A stretch of 64,000 bases of DNA from CAYYMH01 sp964472785. GTDB lineage: Bacteria; Zhuqueibacterota; Zhuqueibacteria; Thermofontimicrobiales; Thermofontimicrobiaceae. The stretch lies in contig CAYYMH010000019.1 of assembly GCA_964472785.1 (NCBI GenBank), positions 12,456 through 76,455 on the forward strand, in the 5' to 3' direction. The translations under genes and the position numbers were made by a program. Each line of letters starts with the position of its first letter. The stretch's first letter is position 1. The notes under the pieces are model-generated. The model saw nothing but the letters and a program-made list of their open reading frames with translations, had not been told where the DNA came from and ran no database searches. Shown here piece after piece: positions 18,201-26,424 of this stretch.

Positions 18201-18357
18201 CGTGTGTAGCATCAGAAAGAGTAATTATCTCAAAAGTCTCTGCTTGGACCTTTGCTGTAATTTCTTCACCATGGAGTGCTGTCACTCCAAAAATTACACT
18301 AAACCAGAACGCAATGATCATCACGCGCACATCCCGTACCCAACCACACATGATCAT
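15244..18357 (-). CDS. Secreted C25 (gingipain-type) protease with dockerin, cohesin-like and sorting domains
   Basis: A 1037-aa secreted cysteine protease. A hydrophobic signal segment (about 13-30) is followed by a propeptide and a peptidase C25 domain (about 230-640). The catalytic dyad is likely His477 (WWAHGSK) and Cys530 (CSCNNG, compare CVNG of gingipains). Then come a carboxypeptidase-regulatory-like beta domain (about 645-700), paired dockerin-type repeats (about 700-755, the second reading ADVDKNGSVQMYDASLIAQY), a cohesin-like beta domain (about 815-930), and a C-terminal Ig-like sorting tail starting NYPNPFNPETKI. The start may instead be the Met at residue 13. Inferred to be secreted across the outer membrane and to degrade extracellular protein. 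Confidence 0.9.
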   Translation of the reverse strand: MIMCGWVRDVRVMIIAFWFSVIFGVTALHGEEITAKVQAETFEIITLSDATHEIRMENFGNLLTPGQPMLPYKSFLFAIPFGAEVISVEVNGVDEVKVDGNFKITPAPMVFPMNLQQDLIEEAETVYQKNKQESYSADQFYPADVGWYDGEGQFRDYKFVRVAFCPFSYNPVSEILVHYPKAEIIIQYSTTRSIVKNQNPSSEEIVKSARRLLQNYEVLDEWYPKPKNNYLASGNYNYVIITTNALESSVSSLVNWKTSIGFSVAVKTVEWINNNYTGSDLPEKIRNFLIDKYGEWGIEYVLLVGDVNNVPMRICYPKPNTSSEATPTDYYYADLTGNWDSDGDSRYGEYGQDNVDWVAEVYVGRIPWSDGSTVSDICDKLVNFESNRGSWKKNALLLGAMSNYQNEDNRGYSKTDGAALMEIHKTLVSNKGGSSTTMYEKAGVDASSYSCDQSLTHNNVVNDWSNHNYGMVNWWAHGSKTAAYRKWWDHDDGDGVPESGAGEMKWQAMISSNDCSSLPNSGPIIFACSCNNGYPESSNLGKDMIRRGSSGIVASSRVSWYSIGWRHQNHGGNASMDYYFYYYLINHDDNVGEALYNSKVYYANHFMYSSWGWVCWQNMFDFNLYGDPALYRLGKNAQPSTYSISGTIKYHSSDLPVNEAQVEISGGSHNSQTTGSSGTFTFESLQANNNFDIDASKSSGLINYCIIGYDAALTARIAVGMFPNATDNQQIAADVDKNGSVQMYDASLIAQYAVGLTPNQDSQVGEWTFNPGSRYYNSLNSNYANQDFRAIILGDVDGNWSPGNLLAKHKDKNFGDSVINTIEVLSKEQILIPLKVTEKMNVLSFDATLTYDENILEFVTLEKTQEIEGFQIYLNKSEAGRLRLTGFALEPKNLQGCFLELAFNVVAEKEKSCHVNFEQFRINQQNQNAPQTVIHVGAQNDEKGSLSYKLFQNYPNPFNPETKIDYQLPELSNVKLCIYNTLGQKIRTLVDEKKAAGHYQAIWNGKDDSGRKVTSGLYVCKLEAGNYVEMRKMALMK

Positions 18358-18637
18358 TTTCCTTTCACTGTTTTTTCAGTTTTTGATATAATTATTTCAA
18401 AGTGAAATTTTATCCTTCAAATTGGAATTAAGTTACAGGTTACGAGTCATTCTAATATTTGAAATATATGAAATTAGGACTGTGTTATTTAATTTTCATC
18501 CTAATAAAGACAAAAATTATACCAATTTTGGTGAATACATCTCAGCATCTTTTAATTTACAAAAATAATTTAAAATCAAATTGATGGAAAGATATGGAGG
18601 AATTATAATGAGAAATGAAACATTAATAAAAGCGCTA

Positions 18638-19609
18638 TCAACGATAAAGCCAACAACGAACTGAATGTCCCGAATCGATTTCGATAAGTTCAGGTTCAAC
18701 CTGCTTACACTGCTCTATCGCATCAGAGCATCGTCCGTAAAATTTGCAGCCTATCGGGAGCTTTCCTAAACCGGGAACAGTGCCAGGGATTGTTTTCAGT
18801 TTATTTTGATCATCATCGGAAATTTTTGGAATAGATTCAAGTAATCCTCGAGTGTAGGGATGCTTTGGATTGTTGAATAACGAATACACCAATGCAGTTT
18901 CGACAATTTTACCGAGATACATCACAATCACCTTTTCAACAATTTCTGCCACAATTCCCAAATCGTGGGTAATGAGCAACACTGCCATGCCAAACCGCTC
19001 TCGAATTTCAAAAATCAATTCGAGAATTTGCGCTTGAATTGTAACATCCAGTGCAGTTGTTGGTTCATCCGCAATCAACAGGCTCGGATTGCAGGAAAGC
19101 GCCATTGCAATCATTACACGTTGCTTCATTCCGCCGCTCATTTGATGAGGATATTCATTTATTCGCTTTTCCGACGCCGGAATCCGTACCGATTTGAACA
19201 TCTCAATTGTTTTTTCAATCGCCTCCTTCTTTTTTAAATTCTGATGTAATTGAATGGCTTCAGCAACCTGATCTCCAACTTTAAACACCGGATTTAACGA
19301 CGTCATCGGTTCCTGAAAAATCATTGAGATTTCATTTCCACGAAACTTTCTCAGCTCCTCGCTCGACAAAGCAAGCAGATTCCGATTTTTAAAAAGCACT
19401 TTTCCACCAACAATTTTGCCGGGAGGGTCAGGAACCAATCGTAAAATAGATAAAGCAGTTACACTTTTGCCGCAGCCTGATTCCCCAACAATACCGACAA
19501 TTTCTTTTTTTCGAATTGAGAAGCTGACGCCATCTACTGCCTTAATGATACCCTCTTCCGTGTTGAAGTATGTTTTCAAATTTTCTATTTCTAAAAGATT
19601 ATCGTTCAT
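18638..19609 (-). CDS. Oligopeptide/dipeptide ABC transporter ATPase (OppD/DppD type), orphan
   Basis: A 323-aa cytoplasmic ATPase. It has Walker A GESGCGKS (about 41-48), Q-loop IFQEPMTSLNP, signature MSGGMKQR, Walker B LLIADEPT, and the C-terminal oligopeptide-permease extension with its cysteine cluster (GCKFYGRC to VRCWLYR) typical of OppD/DppD. No permease or OppF partner is adjacent; the only other system member in the window is the binding lipoprotein at 42013. Full length, no sign of decay. Confidence 0.9.
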   Translation of the reverse strand: MNDNLLEIENLKTYFNTEEGIIKAVDGVSFSIRKKEIVGIVGESGCGKSVTALSILRLVPDPPGKIVGGKVLFKNRNLLALSSEELRKFRGNEISMIFQEPMTSLNPVFKVGDQVAEAIQLHQNLKKKEAIEKTIEMFKSVRIPASEKRINEYPHQMSGGMKQRVMIAMALSCNPSLLIADEPTTALDVTIQAQILELIFEIRERFGMAVLLITHDLGIVAEIVEKVIVMYLGKIVETALVYSLFNNPKHPYTRGLLESIPKISDDDQNKLKTIPGTVPGLGKLPIGCKFYGRCSDAIEQCKQVEPELIEIDSGHSVRCWLYR

Positions 19610-19637
19610 GTTTGGTAACTATTTAGAGCACTTTCTT

Positions 19638-19740
19638 TGCCACAAAGACGCCAAAACTCTAAGTTACACAAAGAAAAGCATCTCAAAAATATGCTAACAG
19701 TTTTCTCTGGTTTTCTTTGTGTCTTCGGGACTTCGTGGCT
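19638..19740. repeat. Intergenic CACAAAG/CTTTGTG inverted-repeat element (copy A)
   Basis: The left arm begins GCCACAAAGACGCC and the right arm ends CTTTGTGTCTTCGGGACTTCGTGGC, an imperfect inverted repeat of about 100 bp. The same sequence style recurs near 26150, 30275, 36280 and 38205, always between genes. Confidence 0.6.
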
Positions 19741-19777
19741 GAAAAGTGACCATGTTTGTAAATTTTTGCTTCACCTG

Positions 19778-20911
19778 TTATTTAGAATTATCAAAAAATT
19801 CAACAGAAATAAACCTGGGCCGGTAAATCCGGGTATCTTCTGCCATTTCCCCAAAGGATAATGAATTGCATACATAACTAATCACAATCTGATTTTCATC
19901 TTGTGAGAGGTGCGGATGAGCTTTTGCCGCATAACAAAAATAATTCTCGCTCCAGTCAACTTCAGGGCACTGATAAACCAGCACCGGATCACTCCAGGGT
20001 CCGATGGGTGATTTTGAAAATCGCAGCAGAATATTCTTTGACATGCCGTTTTCAGTATAAGTGACCACATAACGGTTCAAATATGTTTGGTAATGAACCG
20101 TATATTCCGTACTGAAGCCGCCAAAAAGTTCTGCAAGCTGATCCGCATTTTCTTTCCATCCCTCAGCAGATAAAAATTCCCATTTTTCAAAATGAACGAT
20201 ATCCTGCAAATTGACTCTGGCAACCACCATCGTCTTATTCAGTCGGTATCCTGACTCTTTTTCTTTCACACCATAAATGTAGAGTAATCCGTCGTGTTCT
20301 AAAAAAGCACTCCCAAAATACAAACGTTCTGTTTTTTTAAAATCAGCCCAGGGAATTTCAAATTGCTGAAAGTTCCATTCTGCCGGCGAATCAAAAGGAT
20401 TGTCAATGACAGCGATCCAATTGCCGTTTATTCTAAAATCAAATATTGAGCTTGATCCGGTTCGTTCTATTTGCATCAGAAAAAGGTAAAGTATATTATG
20501 ATTCATGTAGCCATCGAAAAACCAGAATTTACCTTCACCAGTTTTGGGAGAGATAAATGGCTGGTGATTTTCCCCTTTTGGTGTTTTCCAATAAAATTCA
20601 AAGCGAACTGAGTCACTTTGAGCACCCGTCTGCAATGCAATAGAGTTTGCAATCATCGTTGCGTTCTCATGTCTGCTGTTATTGACTTCACCGATCCAGG
20701 TGTCACCGAAAAGCCAGACAACCAAACTGTCACGAAGCTGAACAGAGTAAACACCGTCAGCGCCAGTCCAGCCTTGAGTACGGTTGAAATGTTCTTCAAA
20801 TTCAGGAAGCGGTTTTACGATAAAATCTAAAGCCGATTGAGCAATCAAAAAAGAAGATTGAAGAAAAAAATATAGCAGCGCAACAAATCGCTTTTTAATG
20901 GTTCGTTTCAT
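19778..20911 (-). CDS. Secreted beta-propeller-like protein (DUF5005/DUF4185-like)
   Basis: A 377-aa protein with a basic N-terminus and hydrophobic signal peptide ending near LIAQSA (residue 26). The body is rich in Trp, Tyr and Gly beta strands; segments such as VVWLFGDTWIGEV and GKFWFFDGYM resemble DUF5005/DUF4185 propeller proteins that look like glycoside hydrolases. No catalytic residues could be assigned. Monocistronic, between an ABC ATPase and a divergent response regulator. Confidence 0.6.
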   Translation of the reverse strand: MKRTIKKRFVALLYFFLQSSFLIAQSALDFIVKPLPEFEEHFNRTQGWTGADGVYSVQLRDSLVVWLFGDTWIGEVNNSRHENATMIANSIALQTGAQSDSVRFEFYWKTPKGENHQPFISPKTGEGKFWFFDGYMNHNILYLFLMQIERTGSSSIFDFRINGNWIAVIDNPFDSPAEWNFQQFEIPWADFKKTERLYFGSAFLEHDGLLYIYGVKEKESGYRLNKTMVVARVNLQDIVHFEKWEFLSAEGWKENADQLAELFGGFSTEYTVHYQTYLNRYVVTYTENGMSKNILLRFSKSPIGPWSDPVLVYQCPEVDWSENYFCYAAKAHPHLSQDENQIVISYVCNSLSFGEMAEDTRIYRPRFISVEFFDNSK

Positions 20912-21244
20912 CTTCTCAAGAGGTATATTTGTTCAAGACATTCGTTAAGTTTTATTTTGAAAAAGAAAGAATGCAAATTGAAATATAATAATTATTTTCA
21001 CTAAAGCAAGCAGAATTTCTCAATGTTAATATTCGATCTTGTTTCATTTTATTTACAAATTAATTTTCATGCAATTTAATTATTTTCAACAAATTAATCT
21101 ACTTCAATTAAATAGCTGTCAAGATTAAAATAATTTTATTTGTCATCGGCATGGAATTTGTATTTAGTAAAGCCTGAGCACTAAGAAAGCCAATTGAAAA
21201 TTACCACTACGTTTGTACTAAAAGCACCAATATTTGGGAGCACC
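20912..21244. other. Divergent intergenic region
   Basis: About 330 bp of AT-rich DNA between the propeller-like gene and the response regulator. Apart from the possible sigma54 site at 21147-21162, nothing is recognised. Confidence 0.5.
21147..21162 (+). promoter_or_regulatory. Possible sigma54 (-24/-12) promoter
   Basis: CGGCATG-GAAT-TTGTA matches the pattern GGCAYG-N4-TTGC with the -24 GG and correct spacing, but has GT instead of GC at -12. It lies 82 bp before the ATG of a sigma54-dependent activator gene, which hints at autoregulation. Confidence 0.3.
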
Positions 21245-22600
21245 ATGAAAAATTCCAAGCCGATATTAGTCGTAGATGACGACGATTTGATGTTAGCATT
21301 AATGCGCGACAAGTTAAAAACGCAAAAGATGGAAGTTGTTGTGGCAGAGGATGGTCACCAAGGTATTGAAATATTTGAAAAACACCAGCCGAAAATTGTA
21401 TTTATCGACTTAAATATGCCGAAAATGAACGGCATCGAATTAATGGAAAAGATACTGGAGGAAGATCCCTCGGTCTCGGTGATTATTTTTACCGGTGATG
21501 CTACCATTGACACGGCAGTGGAAGCAATGAGAAAAGGCGCCTATGATTATATGCCGAAACCGATTGACATCAAAAAAATTTCTCTGATCATCGAACGCAT
21601 TCAAAAATCCCAGAATATTCTGGAAGAAAAAAAGATTTATCAGGAACAACTGGATCAGCTTTTTGGATTTCGTAATTTTATTGGTGTGAGCGAAAGTATC
21701 CGAAAGGTGTTTGATCAAATTAAACAGGTGGCGAATACGGATTCTTCAGTACTGATTACCGGCGACAGTGGCACAGGAAAAGAACTGGTTGCCAATGCAT
21801 TGCACTATTCCAGCAAACGAAAAGGCAAGCCATACATCAAGGTGAATTGCGCAGCGCTTCCGGAAACAATTATTGAAAGTGAGCTATTCGGGCATGAAAA
21901 AGGCGCTTTTACATCTGCCGTAGCGCGTCGAATCGGACGCTTCGAACTGGCTGACGGCGGCACTGTTTTTTTAGATGAAATCGGGGATATTCCGACGTCA
22001 ACACAGGTCAAATTACTGCGGGTTCTCGAATCGCGTGAGTTTGAGCGCATCGGTGGTAATGAGACCATCAAGGTGGATATCCGCCTCATTACTGCCACCA
22101 ACAGAAATCTTGAACAGTTGGTTAAGGAGAGCAAATTTCGGGAAGATTTGTATTATCGCTTGAACGTGATCAATATCCAAATGGCGCCGCTTGTCGAACG
22201 CAAGGAAGATATTCCGGTATTGGCAAATCACTTCCTGAAAAAGTACGCTACGGAAATGAACAAACCAATTAAAAGTATTTCTCAAAAGGCCATGGCGATT
22301 CTGGAATCATATTCCTGGCCCGGCAATGTGCGCGAATTAGCAAATACAATTGAACGTTCGGTTGTCTTCTGCAAAGGTAAAATGTTAACGGAAAAAGATT
22401 TGCCATCGAACATTATGGCTCATGCGTCGGGGTGTCCGGTGAGCCTGGAACTTCCCTCCTATTCTTTAGCAAAAGCGGAAAAAAGATTAATTTACAAAGT
22501 GCTCAAAGAAACGCACTGGAATATAAAAAATGCAGCCAAACTCCTTGAGGTCAGCCGGGGCACTCTTTACAGCAAGATTGACAAACATCAATTGAAATAG
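21245..22600 (+). CDS. Sigma54-dependent response regulator (NtrC family)
   Basis: The ATG at 21245 follows GGGAG and starts directly at the receiver domain, giving 451 aa. The receiver (1-120) has the acidic DDDD pocket at 11-14, phospho-acceptor Asp55 (FIDLNMP) and Lys in MPKPID. The AAA+ domain (about 145-380) has Walker A GDSGTGKE, Walker B FLDEIGD and the sigma54-contact loop reading GAFTSA instead of GAFTGA. The C-terminal Fis-type HTH is at about 410-450. It would be phosphorylated by an unlinked kinase; no kinase is adjacent, so targets are unknown. Confidence 0.93.
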   Translation: MKNSKPILVVDDDDLMLALMRDKLKTQKMEVVVAEDGHQGIEIFEKHQPKIVFIDLNMPKMNGIELMEKILEEDPSVSVIIFTGDATIDTAVEAMRKGAYDYMPKPIDIKKISLIIERIQKSQNILEEKKIYQEQLDQLFGFRNFIGVSESIRKVFDQIKQVANTDSSVLITGDSGTGKELVANALHYSSKRKGKPYIKVNCAALPETIIESELFGHEKGAFTSAVARRIGRFELADGGTVFLDEIGDIPTSTQVKLLRVLESREFERIGGNETIKVDIRLITATNRNLEQLVKESKFREDLYYRLNVINIQMAPLVERKEDIPVLANHFLKKYATEMNKPIKSISQKAMAILESYSWPGNVRELANTIERSVVFCKGKMLTEKDLPSNIMAHASGCPVSLELPSYSLAKAEKRLIYKVLKETHWNIKNAAKLLEVSRGTLYSKIDKHQLK

Positions 22601-22662
22601 CTTGATCAAAGTTGCTACAGCTATTTTAGATTTTAATTCAAACGAATCTACTTCCGCTTTTA

Positions 22663-23649
22663 TTACTTTTTCCGCGCCACATAAATATCCGCTTCGATCA
22701 TTTTCATATCCGGTGAATAAAAATGATGTGTAAAATAAATATTCCCCTGCGCGTCCAATCCAGGATCACCTGCAAAATTGGAGACGATTTCCTGGGGAGA
22801 TGTCCAGCCGGTGTCACTCAATGTCGTGCGAAACAACGAAGGCCCGGCATAGCCCATTTTACTCCAGTGAGTGAACCATAATTCTGTGCCATCGGGCGAC
22901 ACATACGGGTGACTGTCATTGTCCGGCCCGTTCACCACCGGACCGAGATTGACCGGCTCTGCCCAGCTATTTTGAACGAAATCCGACTGCCACAGATCAT
23001 ATTCACCATAGCCGCCAAAACCATCCCGGTGGAAAATCATTGTTTTCCCGTTTCCCGTAGCATAAAGTTCACCGACATTGTATTCGGAATTTATTTTCTC
23101 GCCGGCATTCTGCCAGTTCGACCAGCCTTCGCCGTCCCGGGTCGTCAGGTAAATATCGCCGTCTTCCCGGTAATTCCCAACCCGAAACGAAGCAAACCAC
23201 AGCGAATCACCTTGAATGCACAGCGGACCGTCCAGCGCGAGATCGTCATTCAGTAAAATGCGCTCCGGTTCGGTCCATGCGCCATTTTCATTTTTTGAGT
23301 TCCAGATACCGGTGACGCTGTCCAGCAGTTGTTTTTCCGGCGGCACATCCACGTCTGGTGTGAAGAAAAAGTAGAACGCATTCCCATCCGGGGAAATTAC
23401 CGGCGCGTCTTCCGCACCTGCGGTATTCACCGGACCCGCCATCGGTTCTGGTGCATGCCATTCGTTCGAGTGAATCACCGGTGGATAAATATCCGTATCC
23501 GGCGTCATTTTAACAGCGTCAGCCGGAATTTTATCGTACCGGGTGGGCCAGACGACCGGATCAGGATCGACGGGGTCTTCTTCACAATTGAAGAGTGCGA
23601 ATATTAATAATAGACAGGAAAGTTTTTTTATAGAATTTAATGTAGTCAT
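22663..23649 (-). CDS. Lipoprotein with PD40/WD40-like repeats
   Basis: A 328-aa exported protein. A signal peptide ends in a lipobox (ALFNC, Cys near 23), followed by an acidic, Pro-rich linker. The rest has PD40-type blades, for example APVISPDGNAFYFFF and HPYVSPDGTELWFTHW, which form a TolB-like beta propeller. Probably anchored in the periplasm or at the surface as a binding protein. It is convergent with the response regulator. No enzyme motif is visible. Confidence 0.75.
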   Translation of the reverse strand: MTTLNSIKKLSCLLLIFALFNCEEDPVDPDPVVWPTRYDKIPADAVKMTPDTDIYPPVIHSNEWHAPEPMAGPVNTAGAEDAPVISPDGNAFYFFFTPDVDVPPEKQLLDSVTGIWNSKNENGAWTEPERILLNDDLALDGPLCIQGDSLWFASFRVGNYREDGDIYLTTRDGEGWSNWQNAGEKINSEYNVGELYATGNGKTMIFHRDGFGGYGEYDLWQSDFVQNSWAEPVNLGPVVNGPDNDSHPYVSPDGTELWFTHWSKMGYAGPSLFRTTLSDTGWTSPQEIVSNFAGDPGLDAQGNIYFTHHFYSPDMKMIEADIYVARKK

Positions 23650-23970
23650 TATTTTTGCCTTTCGATTAAAATATAAAAGATTGTTTTCTACAAGATAATA
23701 TATTTTTAATCTGTGTCAAGTAAAATCTTTGAACCCCGATTGTTCAACTCCTTCGGAGTTGGAATGATTTTTTTTGATTATTTGCTATAAAGGTTAAACA
23801 CCTTCGGTATTTTCTGGTATTTTAAATGTTTGAATTGTGATTAGCTGTGAGAAATTTATTTTAACATATTTCGAAACAAAATTTGTCATAAACATTTAGC
23901 TCGCCTGTAATCTATTGTTAACTCAAAATGTTAATTTGAAATAAATCATTCCACTAATCCGAAATTTTTT
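23650..23970. other. Divergent intergenic region with a small hairpin
   Basis: About 320 bp of AT-rich DNA. At 23745-23761 CAACTC pairs with GAGTTG around a CTTCG loop, followed on the plus strand by eight Ts at 23768-23775. It looks like a terminator, but no plus-strand gene lies directly upstream, so it may be a repeat remnant. Otherwise nothing. Confidence 0.4.
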
Positions 23971-24750
23971 ATGACTAAAAAAGCAACGAGACTGAACAAG
24001 GGTAATCGATTTTTGTTACGCATGACAATGATTTTGCTTCGCCCCCTTTTTATTGTCCATGGTGACCAAACAATAATGCGTTCTATGGAGCCAATGATTT
24101 TTTCATTTAATCACAACAGCTCGTTCGAGGCATTACTTGTCCCGATGTATTTGATCAATCAGCGAAATGGTTTTATCATCAGCTTCATTAGTGATTGGGT
24201 TTATCAATATATTCCGATCGTCGGCTGGATCATAAAACGCGTAAATCCAATTTTTGTTTACAACAAACCTTCAAACATAACGTTCTTAAATCGATTTAAA
24301 AAATCACGTCAGAATGCGTACGAACAGTGTGTCGAACGATTGTCAAAAAATATCAGTATCGGTATTTTCCCCGAAGGCACACGCAACAAAAATCCTGAAT
24401 ATTTGAAAAAGGCAAGGAAAGGCATCGGACGAATTATCTTAAACAGTGGAGTGCCTGTACTGCCTATTGGAATTGATTTCCCCAGCCGTTTGAAACAAGG
24501 CAAAATCCCCAAGTTCGGAAAAATCATTATCCGGATTGGTCAAAAGTTGACTTTTGCACAAGAATTAAATCAGTACGCAATGATAAACAAGGATAACGGC
24601 CTGTCAGAATATGAAAAGAAAAGAATGATATCTTACTTGGAATCAACAATCCGACATCGGATTATGGAACAGATCGCGGTGTTATCCGGCAAAATGTATC
24701 CTTTTCAAGCGACAAAAAATACTACAAAAATCCAATTCTCTTTAACTTAA
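23971..24750 (+). CDS. PlsC-like 1-acyl-glycerol-3-phosphate acyltransferase homologue
   Basis: A 259-aa member of the lysophosphatidic-acid acyltransferase family, with a membrane-associated N-terminus. Motif I reads NHNSSFE (His47/48 region), so the normal HX4D is HX4E. Motif III is FPEGTR at 133-138, and motif IV VPVLPIGI at about 155-162. It is followed 15 bp later by a GNAT of the N-acyl amino-acid synthase type. PlsC-GNAT pairs such as OlsA-OlsB and GlsA-GlsB make ornithine or glycine lipids, so this enzyme may O-acylate such a lipid rather than phosphatidic acid. Confidence 0.85.
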   Translation: MTKKATRLNKGNRFLLRMTMILLRPLFIVHGDQTIMRSMEPMIFSFNHNSSFEALLVPMYLINQRNGFIISFISDWVYQYIPIVGWIIKRVNPIFVYNKPSNITFLNRFKKSRQNAYEQCVERLSKNISIGIFPEGTRNKNPEYLKKARKGIGRIILNSGVPVLPIGIDFPSRLKQGKIPKFGKIIIRIGQKLTFAQELNQYAMINKDNGLSEYEKKRMISYLESTIRHRIMEQIAVLSGKMYPFQATKNTTKIQFSLT

Positions 24751-24765
24751 TTAAATGAGGTGACC

Positions 24766-25428
24766 ATGAAAACGCGAATCAAAACTGTAAAAATAGTTGA
24801 CGAGAAATCCCGCAGCGAAGCCCTAAAAGTGATCGAAAAGGTGTACCTAAAAGAAAAGAAGTGGATCAGCGATCTTCAATTGGAAATTCCTGAAGACATT
24901 GCTTCTAGCAAAACCTTTTCCTGGTTTTTGACATATGTAAATTACAACCCTTCTGGTGTGTTGCGACTGTTTTATGATCCACCGCTGGAGTTGCCGAAAG
25001 ATTTTGAAGTAACACTGGAGAAAGGAATCGACATCGAAGCGATGAGCAAAAATGCCAGATTTGTGGAAATCGGCAGATTCATGGTGCTGCCGAGATACCG
25101 GCGAAATATCATGGTTGCACTGAGGCTGATGCGGTCTGCGATAAAGGAAGTCGTTGAACGGGATTACACCCATTTCATCACTGATGTTTTTGAAGGCGAG
25201 GAAAATTCTCCGTTGGGATTTCATACGCGAATTTTAGGTTTTGAAGTGATCGGTAAACACTTACACGGGGATTTGAACTGTAGTCTAACACGAATCATTC
25301 TCACGCTGGACATTCTCAAGGCGTACAAAAAAGTAAAAGAGCGACAAAACAAAATCTATAAAATATTGAATGAAGATGTACGTTCGATTTTGGATAAAAA
25401 ATTGGAAGCAGGTTCGTCAGCTATTTGA
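24766..25428 (+). CDS. GNAT/N-acyl amino-acid synthase-like acyltransferase
   Basis: The ATG at 24766 (GAGG at 6-nt spacing) is preferred over a GTG at 24760, giving 220 aa. The core VEIGRFMVLPRYRRN (about 103-117) matches the E(V/I)xRxxVxPxxR signature shared by FeeM-type N-acyl amino-acid synthases and autoinducer-synthase-like GNATs that use acyl-ACP. It is translated directly after the PlsC-like gene. Inferred to N-acylate an amino acid as the first step of an aminolipid. The amino-acid substrate cannot be read from the sequence. Confidence 0.7.
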   Translation: MKTRIKTVKIVDEKSRSEALKVIEKVYLKEKKWISDLQLEIPEDIASSKTFSWFLTYVNYNPSGVLRLFYDPPLELPKDFEVTLEKGIDIEAMSKNARFVEIGRFMVLPRYRRNIMVALRLMRSAIKEVVERDYTHFITDVFEGEENSPLGFHTRILGFEVIGKHLHGDLNCSLTRIILTLDILKAYKKVKERQNKIYKILNEDVRSILDKKLEAGSSAI

Positions 25429-25429
25429 T

Positions 25430-25600
25430 GAATGGAATTTTCGATTTCCTGAAAAAACCGTTTCAATTTCATTGCATCCAATTTACTATTGTTTCGCACA
25501 CCGCTGCACACATCCCCAGCAAACGGTCGCACGGTTTTAATTGCGTCGGCCACATTGTCCGGCGTCAATCCGCTAGCTAATAAAATGGACACCACTACCC
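25430..25600 (-). pseudogene. trpF (phosphoribosylanthranilate isomerase) 3' remnant
   Basis: The minus strand encodes about 55 residues matching the C-terminus of TrpF: ILLASGLTPDNVADAIKTVR, then DVCSGVRNNSKLD and KLKRFFQEI, including the phosphate-binding GLTPxNV and SSGVE-like segments. The N-terminal three-quarters are missing, and the remnant runs into the antisense of the GNAT gene. It is a decayed fragment with no visible start. Confidence 0.7.
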
Positions 25601-25630
25601 TATCTCTGATTTCCCCAGCTACGTTTCGGA

Positions 25631-25993
25631 ATGTTTATTATCTGGCTGATGTTCTATTTCCTGTTTTTGAAGTCGACAGATTCGGGCTCTGCTTTCTGGT
25701 CCATTGTATCCATGAACACGTTGTCTCTGCTCGTTATTAGTTTTTTTATCATTTATTCCGATTTGAAGTTTTATGCAAAAAATACCTACCGGTATGTATT
25801 TATTATAATTCTATTCTTCCTGTTAGCACTTTTGCTTGCGGCAATGATACAAAAAATCGTTCCACTATTGGTGGCATTCGGTCCCCATCCGGAAAAAGGA
25901 TTTTGGGACAGTGTTGTCATCATCGTTCCATGCGCATTACTTTATTGGATGGCTCATAAAATTTTTCTGAAGCGGAATAGTTATGTGAAGTAA
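25631..25993 (+). CDS. Hypothetical small membrane protein, possibly truncated
   Basis: A 120-aa hydrophobic protein with about four membrane segments (near 1-14, 24-42, 52-78 and 88-105). It starts hydrophobic at once, without a clear ribosome-binding site, and lies against the trpF remnant, so its 5' end may be lost. No family recognised. Confidence 0.4.
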   Translation: MFIIWLMFYFLFLKSTDSGSAFWSIVSMNTLSLLVISFFIIYSDLKFYAKNTYRYVFIIILFFLLALLLAAMIQKIVPLLVAFGPHPEKGFWDSVVIIVPCALLYWMAHKIFLKRNSYVK

Positions 25994-26149
25994 AACACGA
26001 TAGCCAAGAGAAAGCAGAAATAAACAAATGTTGGATATTGTCGATGTGTTGATTGAATATGGGGTGATTGAAGTGGAATAAGTTGTTTGAAGTATAGTTA
26101 AAATATTTGTGGTTTTTTTCAAAAGTTTTATTTATCTTTAACCTGTTTA

Positions 26150-26320
26150 ATTCATAAATCTTGCCACCAAGGCACCAAGTCACGAAGAATCACCAAGTTG
26201 TAACAGGAGCATTCATAAAAAATATTCTGAGTCGATTCACCTTCTTTGCTTGCCAGGCTTTATATTTTCATTACTTTGTGTGCCTTTGTGTATTAGAGAC
26301 TTTGTGGCGTATGAATTATT
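26150..26320. repeat. Intergenic CACAAAG/CTTTGTG inverted-repeat element (copy B)
   Basis: The left end TTCATAAATCTTGCCACCAAGGC and the right end CTTTGTGGCGTATGAA form imperfect inverted arms of the same type as copy A, with internal CACCAAG and CCTTTGTG pieces. Confidence 0.55.
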
Positions 26321-26424
26321 CAGGTTAAAAGATTTTGATATCTATTTTTTTCAAAGCGAGAATTTGTTCACTTAAAATATTAGGAATTCGTTTCTGCCAT
26401 CAGCAAAAATAAAGGAAAATTCAC

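Noticed and set aside
18608..18664. 18-codon frame with a strong GGAGG site
   Set aside because: Stops after 18 codons and lies antisense to the 3' end of the OppD-like gene; no known peptide.
25489..25740. Plus-strand frame of 83 codons
   Set aside because: Mostly antisense to the trpF remnant and overlapping the membrane-protein frame.
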